A stretch of 23,071 nt of DNA from Geobacter sp. UBA5735 (GTDB taxonomy: Bacteria; Desulfobacterota; Desulfuromonadia; Geobacterales; Geobacteraceae). The stretch lies in contig DIFZ01000059.1 of the NCBI GenBank assembly GCA_002419385.1, forward strand, positions 1 through 23,071, in the 5' to 3' direction. Numbering within the stretch: the stretch's first letter is position 1; the number at the start of each line of letters is the position of its first letter. Positions 6,971 to 13,106 of the stretch are shown here, piece after piece. The translations under genes and the position numbers were made by a program. The notes below the pieces were generated by a model. The model was not told where the DNA came from, searched no databases, and saw nothing but the letters and a program-made list of their open reading frames with translations.

Positions 6971-8092
6971 TCAGAGAATTACCAGGTTGTCGCGATGGAT
7001 GACCTCGTCACCGTAGCGATAGCCGAGCACACCTTCGATTTCATCCGTTTTGCGGCCCAGAATGGCGCCGATTTCCCTGCTCGAATAATCCACCAGCCCC
7101 TTGGCGAACTCGGTTCCGTCCTGGCCGCAGACCCGTACGCAGGCCCCACGGCCGAAGTCGCCCTCGACCCTGGTGACACCGGAGGGAAGGAGGCTCTTGC
7201 CATGACGGGAAAGCGCCACCAGCGCACCGGTATCGACGAAGAGGCGGCCACGGGCGCGCAACGTGTACGCTATCCAGTGCTTGCGCCGGTTCAGGCATTC
7301 AGTGCATGGCTGAAACAGGGTGCCCACGTCCTGCCCGTCGAGCGCCATGGCAAGCGTCCCCTGCTTCCGGCCGTTGATGATCATGGTCGGCGCGCCGAAG
7401 CGCCCCACACGCTTGGCAGCGGCCAGCTTCGTGATCATGCCGCCGGTACCCACGTTCGATCCGCTGCCCGCCGCAGCCCGCTCTATTGCCCTGGTCACGG
7501 CTTTGACTTCCGGGACGAGCCGGGCATCGGGGTTGGTGCGCGGATCAGCATCGTAGTAGCCGTCGATATCGGTCAGGATCACCAGCAGATCAGCCTCCAT
7601 CAGGGTGGTGACCAGAGCGGACAGATTGTCGTTGTCGCCGAACTTGATCTCCTCAACCGCAACCGTGTCGTTCTCGTTGATCACCGGAACGACCCCGTAG
7701 GTCAGGAGAGCGTCCAGGGTGGCCCGGGCATTGAGGAACCGGAGCCGGTTCGCCAGGTCGTCGCCCGTCAGGAGTACCTGGGCGACCTTCATACCGTGCA
7801 GGGAAAAGGCCTGTTCGTATTCCTCCATCAGCCGGGACTGGCCGACCGCGGCCGTTGCCTGTTTCTGGGGAATCGTTTTTGGCCGCTCAGAAAGGCCCAG
7901 CTCACTGATCCCGGCAGCTATGGCGCCTGAGGAGACGATGATCACCTCGCGGCCGTTCTTCCGCTGCTGCCCGATCTCCCGCGCCAGGGATTCCAGGAAA
8001 TCGCGGTCCAGGCTGCCCGCATCGTTCGTCAGGACGCGGCTTCCGATCTTGATGACTATCCGCCGTACAGATTCCAGTATCTTCGTGCGCAT
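6971..8092 (-). CDS. proB: Glutamate 5-kinase with C-terminal PUA domain
   Basis: Phosphorylates glutamate to gamma-glutamyl phosphate, the first and usually proline-inhibited step of proline synthesis. 373 residues. The amino-acid-kinase fold is shown by IVIKIGSRVL near the N-terminus, IIVSSGAIAAG, PVINENDTVA, FGDNDNLSA, LTDIDGYYDADP and GTGGMITKL. The last ~90 residues (RARGRLFVDTGA onward) form the PUA domain found in full-length ProB. ATG 8092 follows GGAAGGACGGGG. A hairpin (8107-8128) lies directly before this ribosome-binding region. Confidence 0.96.
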   Translation of the reverse strand: MRTKILESVRRIVIKIGSRVLTNDAGSLDRDFLESLAREIGQQRKNGREVIIVSSGAIAAGISELGLSERPKTIPQKQATAAVGQSRLMEEYEQAFSLHGMKVAQVLLTGDDLANRLRFLNARATLDALLTYGVVPVINENDTVAVEEIKFGDNDNLSALVTTLMEADLLVILTDIDGYYDADPRTNPDARLVPEVKAVTRAIERAAAGSGSNVGTGGMITKLAAAKRVGRFGAPTMIINGRKQGTLAMALDGQDVGTLFQPCTECLNRRKHWIAYTLRARGRLFVDTGALVALSRHGKSLLPSGVTRVEGDFGRGACVRVCGQDGTEFAKGLVDYSSREIGAILGRKTDEIEGVLGYRYGDEVIHRDNLVIL

Positions 8093-8106
8093 GCAGTACC
8101 CCGTCC

Positions 8107-8128
8107 TTCCCGGGAAAATGCCCGGGAA
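8107..8128 (-). promoter_or_regulatory. Perfect 8-bp hairpin in front of the proB ribosome-binding site
   Basis: TTCCCGGG (8107-8114) pairs exactly with CCCGGGAA (8121-8128) around a 6-nt loop. On the minus strand the U-tract precedes rather than follows the stem, so this is not a terminator for the operon. It ends 14 bases before the proB ATG and abuts GAAGGACGGGG, so it could tune proB translation. No function is established. Confidence 0.45.
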
Positions 8129-8177
8129 AAAATAGTAGCACGATCGTTGTTACATGGCAAACCCTACGGACCCGGCG

Positions 8178-9188
8178 CTACCTGTCCTCGTGAGCGCCCC
8201 AGAGTCGCTCGGCTATGGCATCGAGAAGGTCCGGCACGCCCTCCCCGGTCACCGAAGAGACCGGATGGATCCTTATGCCCGATTTCTCGAAATACGGTGC
8301 GACAGAGAGCAGATTGTCCCGCACGTGGGGCAGATCGATCTTGTTCACGACCACGATCTGCGGTTTGCGCGCCAGTTCTTCGTCAAACAGCCGGAGCTCC
8401 CGGTTCAGGGCCTCGTATTCGCGGATCGGGTCCCGTTCCGGCATCCAGGACAGATCCAGGATGTGCAGCAGGAGCCTGGTCCGCTCCACATGCTTGAGGA
8501 ACCGGTGCCCGAGGCCGGCGCCCTGGTGGGCCCCCTCGATCAGCCCGGGGATGTCCGCCACCACGAACGACCGGTAATTCTTGTACAGAACGACACCCAG
8601 ATGGGGAGTCAGGGTTGTGAACGGGTAATCGGCTATTTTGGGGCGGGCAGCGGATATCCTGGTGATGAAGGATGATTTCCCCACGCTGGGGAACCCGAAC
8701 AGTCCCACGTCCGCCAGCAGCTTCAGCTCCAGCTTCAGCGTACGCTCTTCGCCTGGCTCGCCGGGCTGCGCGAACTTGGGCGCCTTGTTGGTGGAAGTGG
8801 CGAAGCGGGCGTTCCCCTGGCCGCCGCGACCTCCCTTGAGCAGTACGACGCTTTCCCCGGGCTCGGTGAGGTCTGCCAGGATTTCGCCGGTTTCCGCGTC
8901 CTTGATGACGGTTCCCGGCGGCACGGGTATGCGGAGGTTCTTGCCGCCTGCCCCGTGCCGGTCCTTGCCCATGCCGTGGCCGCCGCGCCCCGCCTTCAGG
9001 TGGGGACGCTGTCTGAGATCCAGCAGGGTCGAAATGCTGCCGCACACCTCGACCACCACGTCTCCGCCCTTGCCGCCGTCACCGCCGTCGGGGCCTCCCC
9101 GGGGAATGTACTTCTCGCGCCGGAAGGAAACGCATCCGGCGCCGCCATGGCCGGACTGCACCGATATTTTGACTTCATCTATGAACAT
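8178..9188 (-). CDS. obgE: Obg/CgtA GTPase
   Basis: Essential GTPase in 50S subunit assembly and stress/growth control; Obg proteins bind ppGpp. 336 residues: a Gly-rich Obg domain (1-158, with RGGPDGGDGGKGGDV and LKGGRGGQGNARF), then the G domain with G1 GFPSVGKS (165-172), TT at 191-192, G3 DIPG (212-215), G4 NKID (282-285) and G5 SSVTGEG (311-317). The optional C-terminal OCT domain is absent. The gene follows rpmA after an unusually long 244-base gap rich in palindromes, while proB follows 85 bases later. No strong Shine-Dalgarno sequence was seen before ATG 9188. Confidence 0.96.
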   Translation of the reverse strand: MFIDEVKISVQSGHGGAGCVSFRREKYIPRGGPDGGDGGKGGDVVVEVCGSISTLLDLRQRPHLKAGRGGHGMGKDRHGAGGKNLRIPVPPGTVIKDAETGEILADLTEPGESVVLLKGGRGGQGNARFATSTNKAPKFAQPGEPGEERTLKLELKLLADVGLFGFPSVGKSSFITRISAARPKIADYPFTTLTPHLGVVLYKNYRSFVVADIPGLIEGAHQGAGLGHRFLKHVERTRLLLHILDLSWMPERDPIREYEALNRELRLFDEELARKPQIVVVNKIDLPHVRDNLLSVAPYFEKSGIRIHPVSSVTGEGVPDLLDAIAERLWGAHEDR

Positions 9189-9263
9189 GCGCGGAACCCC
9201 GATTACGTCGTCTGATACCTGTCCGGATGACCCGGGAAAAACGACAAAGCTTTCCTCTGCGCC

Positions 9264-9278
9264 TCAGCAGGCTGCTGA
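9264..9278. repeat. 15-bp palindrome between rpmA and obgE
   Basis: TCAGCAG (9264-9270), one central base, then CTGCTGA (9272-9278): a perfect 7-bp inverted repeat. It lies in the putative obgE leader, about 75 bases before the start codon. Could be a protein-binding site or chance. Confidence 0.5.
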
Positions 9279-9288
9279 AATGCGACCT

Positions 9289-9331
9289 GCACAAAAGAGC
9301 AGAAGCCTGAGGCTTTCGGCCTCAGGCTTCT
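9289..9331 (-). terminator. Rho-independent-type terminator after rplU-rpmA
   Basis: A perfect 13-bp stem pairs AGAAGCCTGAGGC (9301-9313) with 9319-9331 around a 5-nt loop. On the minus strand it is followed by GCTCTTTTGTG, a short imperfect U-tract. It lies about 100 bases after the rpmA stop and would end or attenuate the rplU-rpmA message before obgE. The T-run is weaker than in the other terminators here, so partial read-through is likely. Confidence 0.65.
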
Positions 9332-9348
9332 TGATCGACCCATGCGGC

Positions 9349-9366
9349 GGGTGCTGCTCAGCACCC
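9349..9366. repeat. Hairpin, GGGTGCTG/CAGCACCC
   Basis: GGGTGCTG (9349-9356) and CAGCACCC (9359-9366) are perfect complements; a realistic RNA hairpin would be 6 bp with loop TGCTCA. It lies in the rpmA 3' region between two other hairpins and has no U-tract. Confidence 0.6.
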
Positions 9367-9389
9367 GTTCCTGCAAACCATTCGTTAGA

Positions 9390-9415
9390 GCTGCCGGAAG
9401 GGTCGTGCCGGCAGC
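9390..9415. repeat. Hairpin directly after rpmA
   Basis: GCTGCCGG (9390-9397) pairs perfectly with CCGGCAGC (9408-9415) across a 10-nt loop, 17 bases after the rpmA stop on the transcribed strand. It may protect the 3' end of the message. Confidence 0.6.
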
Positions 9416-9432
9416 ATCCGCACCCGGGCTGT

Positions 9433-9687
9433 CTAGACCGGGTATACGGAGACTTTCTTCCGGTCCCGCCCCATCCGTTCGAACTTGACGATGCCGTCAA
9501 TCAGGGCGAACAGGGTGTAATCCTTGCCGCATCCCACGTTGTTGCCCGGGTGTATGCTGGTGCCGCGCTGACGGTATATGATGTTGCCGGCCTTGACGTG
9601 CTCGCCGCCGAACTTCTTGCAGCCGAGCCGTTGTCCAGCCGAATCGCGACCGTTTCGTGTACTGCCTCCCGCTTTCTTATGAGCCAT
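9433..9687 (-). CDS. rpmA: 50S ribosomal protein L27
   Basis: Structural protein of the large subunit whose N-terminal tail reaches the peptidyl-transferase centre. 84 residues, standard length, with the hallmark start MAHKKAGGSTRNGRDS and the GQRLGCKKFGGE, AGNIIYRQRGT and GKDYTLFAL segments. There is no Firmicute-type cleavable N-terminal extension. It follows rplU by 35 bases; the ysxB-like gene found between them in Firmicutes is absent. Confidence 0.97.
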   Translation of the reverse strand: MAHKKAGGSTRNGRDSAGQRLGCKKFGGEHVKAGNIIYRQRGTSIHPGNNVGCGKDYTLFALIDGIVKFERMGRDRKKVSVYPV

Positions 9688-9722
9688 TTGAACAACCTCC
9701 CGATTGGCAGGGAATAACCCGC

Positions 9723-10031
9723 CTACGCGTTAATCTTTTCTATCTTCAAAACGGTCCTGTACTGACGGTGCCCGTTGAGCTTCCTGGAGTTCTTTCTCCG
9801 CTTGGCCTTGAAGACAAGAATCTTCTTGTCCCTGCCCTGTTCGACAATCTTGCCGACAACAGAAGCGCTGGGCACTAAAGGTGTTCCGATCGCAACCTTG
9901 TCGCCGCCAACCATCAGGATTTCGGTGAGCTCAACGGTGTCGCCCACCGCGCCCTCCAGCTTTTCGACCCTCAACAGGTCACCCTCGGAAACTTTGTACT
10001 GTTTCCCTCCGGTTCTAACCACTGCGTACAT
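9723..10031 (-). CDS. rplU: 50S ribosomal protein L21
   Basis: 23S rRNA-binding protein of the large subunit, 102 residues. The family signature is clear: MYAVVRTGGKQYKV at the start, FKAKRRKNSRKLNGHRQ near the end and a TVLKIEKI tail. ATG 10031 was chosen over an in-frame start 12 bases upstream because L21 begins with this MYAVV and AAAGGTGG precedes it. A consensus-like promoter (10073-10101) lies just upstream; behind it are an intrinsic terminator, a GEMM riboswitch and a second promoter, all in the same orientation. Confidence 0.97.
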   Translation of the reverse strand: MYAVVRTGGKQYKVSEGDLLRVEKLEGAVGDTVELTEILMVGGDKVAIGTPLVPSASVVGKIVEQGRDKKILVFKAKRRKNSRKLNGHRQYRTVLKIEKINA

Positions 10032-10056
10032 GCACTTCACCACCTTTATGCTGAAA

Positions 10057-10074
10057 TTGAGATGAGCGTCTCAA
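10057..10074 (-). repeat. Inverted repeat in the rplU leader
   Basis: TTGAGA (10057-10062) and TCTCAA (10069-10074) are perfect complements with a 6-nt centre. They lie at or just after the predicted start of the proximal rplU transcript and overlap the -10 box, so they could be an operator or a 5' leader hairpin. Confidence 0.4.
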
Positions 10075-10101
10075 AATAAATGATAATCGGCAGCATGTCA
10101 A
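10073..10101 (-). promoter_or_regulatory. Proximal rplU promoter (sigma-70 type)
   Basis: On the minus strand, TTGACA (10096-10101), 17 nt, then TATTTT (10073-10078). It lies 11 bases beyond the riboswitch terminator's T-run and about 40 bases before the rplU start, so rplU can be transcribed independently of the riboswitch. Confidence 0.6.
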
Positions 10102-10112
10102 GAATTTTTCAG

Positions 10113-10146
10113 AAAAAAAGCCCCGCCTTCTTCGCGAAGGCGGGGC
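10113..10146 (-). terminator. Strong intrinsic terminator, putative riboswitch expression platform
   Basis: A perfect 11-bp GC-rich stem (GCCCCGCCTTC, minus strand 10146-10136, pairing with 10130-10120), loop GCGAA, then seven Ts (10119-10113). It lies 12 bases after the riboswitch aptamer's closing helix, so it is either the switch's expression platform or the terminator for purT, or both. Confidence 0.9.
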
Positions 10147-10158
10147 ACAGGCAGGTAA

Positions 10159-10245
10159 TTTCTTCGGCAGCCCGGCTGTCCGGTCGATCGGACCCAGGGG
10201 CTTTGCGTCCCCGGGTTTCCCCGGGTTTGCTCTTATCGGAAAAAA
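10159..10245 (-). ncRNA. GEMM-I cyclic dinucleotide riboswitch, predicted cGAMP (GEMM-Ib) type
   Basis: Read on the minus strand, the RNA has all conserved GEMM-I blocks in order: AAGAGCAAACC, a CCCGGG stem capped by a GAAA tetraloop, GGGACGCAAAGCC, a second arm closed by GUCCG/CGGAC, then CAGCCGGGCUGCCG. A closing helix forms between UUUUUUC (10245-10239) and GAAGAAA (10165-10159), with one G-U pair. The GNRA loop and its receptor arm are as in crystallised c-di-GMP-I aptamers. In V. cholerae Vc2 the stretch before CAAACC is AGGG; here it is AGAG, placing A where Vc2 has G20. From memory of the literature, A20 marks the Geobacter subclass that prefers 3',3'-cGAMP. The aptamer has its own promoter upstream and a terminator downstream, and the next gene is rplU. 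Confidence 0.9.
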
Positions 10246-10273
10246 CTGCGGGTGGGAGATGCTGCTTGATCGT

Positions 10274-10301
10274 ATTTTAGCTGAGTTTTATTTCATGTCA
10301 A
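10274..10301 (-). promoter_or_regulatory. Promoter for the riboswitch transcript
   Basis: On the minus strand, TTGACA (10296-10301), 16 nt, then TAAAAT (10274-10279): nearly consensus sigma-70. The -35 box directly follows the purT stop codon (TGA 10304-10302). Transcription would begin near 10267, about 20 bases before the aptamer. Confidence 0.75.
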
Positions 10302-11501
10302 TCATTTTAATATTAATCCCGACCCGACCCGATAGATCGCCACCTTGTGCGCCGCCTCCTCCGCCCGTTGCCGCGCCTCGTCCACATCCCTGCCCATGGA
10401 GAGCGCCACGCCCATGCGCCTTCCCGGCCGGGTGTCCGGCTTGCCGAACAGGCGGAGCTTGGTCGCCGGAACCGACAGCGCGTCGCCGACCCCTTCAAAG
10501 GCAACATCCGCAGCCGCCTTGTCAGCCAGTATGACATGTGATGCCGAAGGCCCGAGACAGACGACTTCCGGCACGGGAAGCCCCAGGATGGCCCGCACGT
10601 GGAGCTCGAATTCAGAGAGGTTCTGGGACACCATGGTGACCATGCCGGTATCGTGGGGGCGGGGCGACACCTCGCTGAAAAACACGTCATTGCCCCGGAT
10701 GAAAAGCTCGACGCCGAAAATGCCGTAGCCGCCCAGCGCATCGGTGACGGTCTTCGCCTGCCGCTGGGACTCGGCCAGCGCCTCGGCGGTCATGGGCATC
10801 GGCTGCCACGATTCATGGTAATCGCCCTTGATCTGAATATGGCCGATGGGCGGGCAGAAGCGCGTGCCGCTCACCGAGCGCACCGTCAGCAGGGTTATCT
10901 CGTAGTCGAAGGAAATGAATTCCTCTATGATTACCTTGTCCGCAGCGCCACGGGTCCCTTCAACGGCATACTTCCATGCATGCTCGATGTCTGAGGCATC
11001 CCGGACGACGCTCTGGCCCTTGCCGGAGGAGCTCATGGTCGGCTTGACCACGCAGGGAATCCCGATCTGGGCAATCCCTTCCCTGAACTCTTCCAGGCTT
11101 GACGCAAAGCGGTAACCGGCGGTCGGGAGTCCCAGCTCTTCCGCTGCGAGCCTGCGGATGCCCTCACGGTTCATGGTGAGGTTGGTTGCGCGTGCGGTAG
11201 GGATGACGTTGAAACCTTCTTTCTCAAGCTCCAGCAGCGTTTCGGTCTGGATGGCCTCTATCTCCGGCACTATGTAGCGTGGCCGCTCCTTCCGCACCAG
11301 CTCCTTCAATGCTTCGCCGTCCAGCATGTTGATGACGTGGCTCCGGTGGGCGACCTGCATGGCAGGGGCATTGTCATAACGGTCGACAGCAATGACCTCG
11401 ATCCCCATCCGCTGTGCCTCAATGACCACTTCCTTGCCCAGTTCACCGGAACCCAGGATCATGAGCCTGGCAGCGCTTTCCTTCAGCGGTGTCCCAATCA
11501 T
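10302..11501 (-). CDS. purT: Formate-dependent phosphoribosylglycinamide formyltransferase
   Basis: ATP-grasp enzyme that converts GAR to formyl-GAR with formate and ATP, a folate-independent alternative to PurN. 399 residues, near E. coli PurT length. Visible are the N-terminal LMILGSGELGKEV segment, VPEIEAIQTETL, VVKPTMSSSGKGQS (ATP-grasp loop), VIIEEFI, HIQIKGDYHESWQP, GYGIFGVELFI and the metal/ATP site FFSEVSPRPHDTGMVT. ATG 11501 is preceded by GGAGGGAAGGA. It sits 27 bases after rng, probably co-transcribed. In the common bacterial arrangement rng is followed by rplU; here purT and a riboswitch intervene. Confidence 0.95.
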   Translation of the reverse strand: MIGTPLKESAARLMILGSGELGKEVVIEAQRMGIEVIAVDRYDNAPAMQVAHRSHVINMLDGEALKELVRKERPRYIVPEIEAIQTETLLELEKEGFNVIPTARATNLTMNREGIRRLAAEELGLPTAGYRFASSLEEFREGIAQIGIPCVVKPTMSSSGKGQSVVRDASDIEHAWKYAVEGTRGAADKVIIEEFISFDYEITLLTVRSVSGTRFCPPIGHIQIKGDYHESWQPMPMTAEALAESQRQAKTVTDALGGYGIFGVELFIRGNDVFFSEVSPRPHDTGMVTMVSQNLSEFELHVRAILGLPVPEVVCLGPSASHVILADKAAADVAFEGVGDALSVPATKLRLFGKPDTRPGRRMGVALSMGRDVDEARQRAEEAAHKVAIYRVGSGLILK

Positions 11502-11528
11502 TCCTTCCCTCCATGGCCTGCAACGGCC

Positions 11529-13040
11529 TCAATTTATGGTTATTTCAAACTGTTCCTGATGAAAACCGGGTTTGGCGCGGACCGTGATCCTCTTTTTGAA
11601 CCGTTTTTCCAGCTCTTCCAACCCGCGCCGCTCCTCGTCGTAGAGGAGATCCGCAACCTGGGGATGCACGGTCAGCATAGCCTTGGAGCCGTGCACATCC
11701 AGCATCTCGCGGCACAATTCACGGAAAATTTCCTGGCAAACCGTGGTTTTTGACTTGATGTAGCCCAGGCCTTCACAGTAGGGGCACGGTTCGCACATCA
11801 GGCGCCCGATGCTCTCGCGGACCCGCTTGCGGGTCATCTCCACCAGGCCCAGTTCCGACATCTTGAGGATGTTCGTTTTGGACTTGTCGGCCTTCATCGC
11901 TTCTTCGAGAGCGGTGAACACCTTTTCCCTGTTGACTTCCTTCTCCATATCGATGAAGTCAATGATGATGATACCGCCAATGTTTCGCAACCGCAACTGG
12001 AAGGCAATCTCTTTGACCGCCTCCAGGTTGGTCTTGAGAATGGTGTCCTCCAGGTTGTGCTTGCCCACGTACCGGCCGGTATTCACATCGACTGCAGTAA
12101 GGGCCTCGGTCTGCTCGATTATGATGTATCCGCCGGATTTGAGCCATACCTTGCGCTCCAGCGCCCTGCTTATCTCCACCTCGAGGCCGAAATGATCGAA
12201 AATCGGCTCGTTCTCTTCGTACAGTTCGATGGAATACTTGATTTTCGGCATGAACGTGTTGATGAACTCGACGATCTTGTCGTATTCAGGCTTGGAATCA
12301 ACCACGATACGGTCAACGTCCTCGCTCAGTATGTCGCGCACGACTTTCTGGGTCATGTCCAGGTCCGAATGGACCAGGTTGGCGGCATGGGTCTTCTCGT
12401 TCTTCTTGACGATCTCCTCCCACAGCGTGGTCAGGTACTGCAGGTCGGTAAGCAGGTCCTCCTCGCTCTTCCCCTCGGACACGGTGCGGATGATGAATCC
12501 CCCTGAATTGGGCTTGATGCGCTCCACGACCTCCTTGAGGCGTTCACGCTCGACCTCGTTCTCGATCCGGCGCGACACCCCGACGTGGTCGACGGTCGGC
12601 ATGTAGACCAGGTGCCGGCCGGGCAGGGAAATGTGGGAGGTGATTCTGGCCCCCTTGGTCCCGATGGGCTCCTTCGATACCTGCACCAGGATTTCCTGGC
12701 CTTCCTGCAGCAATTCCTCGATGGGATGAAGCGGGCCCAGGTGCTGGCCTTCCCCTTCCGGGGAGTTCTCCTGTTTGCCGTTTCCGTCCATGAAGGTTTC
12801 GTAATCTTCGATCGCTTCGAAAACGTCGGCCACATAGAGAAACGCCGCCTTTTCCATGCCGATATCGACGAAGGCAGCCTGCATTCCCGGAAGGACACGG
12901 ATCACCCTCCCCTTGTAAATGTTCCCGACGATACCCTTGACCCTGCTCCGCTCCATGTAGAGCTCGGCAATAGTCCCGTTCTCGATCAGAGCTATGCGCG
13001 TTTCGTGCGTTGTGGTGTTGATAACCAGTTCATTTGCCAT
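11529..13040 (-). CDS. rng: Ribonuclease E/G family endoribonuclease
   Basis: Single-strand endoribonuclease for rRNA 5'-end maturation and mRNA decay. 503 residues, RNase G-like: it lacks the long C-terminal scaffold of RNase E. An S1 domain (about 35-130) contains GNIYKGRV and PGMQAAFVDIG; it carries an acidic insertion around residues 80-105 (DYETFMDGNGKQENSPEGEG). Catalytic metal ligands are Asp318 in LTAVDVNTG and Asp361 in IIIIDFIDM. The Zn-link is CPYC (419-422). ATG 13040 begins MANELVINTT. It lies 66 bases after the radical-SAM gene, a pairing conserved in many bacteria. Confidence 0.95.
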   Translation of the reverse strand: MANELVINTTTHETRIALIENGTIAELYMERSRVKGIVGNIYKGRVIRVLPGMQAAFVDIGMEKAAFLYVADVFEAIEDYETFMDGNGKQENSPEGEGQHLGPLHPIEELLQEGQEILVQVSKEPIGTKGARITSHISLPGRHLVYMPTVDHVGVSRRIENEVERERLKEVVERIKPNSGGFIIRTVSEGKSEEDLLTDLQYLTTLWEEIVKKNEKTHAANLVHSDLDMTQKVVRDILSEDVDRIVVDSKPEYDKIVEFINTFMPKIKYSIELYEENEPIFDHFGLEVEISRALERKVWLKSGGYIIIEQTEALTAVDVNTGRYVGKHNLEDTILKTNLEAVKEIAFQLRLRNIGGIIIIDFIDMEKEVNREKVFTALEEAMKADKSKTNILKMSELGLVEMTRKRVRESIGRLMCEPCPYCEGLGYIKSKTTVCQEIFRELCREMLDVHGSKAMLTVHPQVADLLYDEERRGLEELEKRFKKRITVRAKPGFHQEQFEITIN

Positions 13041-13106
13041 TCTGACCTCATTTCATTCTCTCTATCTGAATCGCTGTCGATTATGTGCGGAGCATGATCT
13101 TAACCG

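Noticed and set aside
5497..7930. Overlapping plus-strand frames of about 450 codons
   Set aside because: Antisense to nadD, proA and proB, which are unambiguous.
8107..8128. Hairpin before proB considered as a terminator
   Set aside because: On the transcribed strand the T-tract precedes the stem, so it lacks the required downstream U-run.
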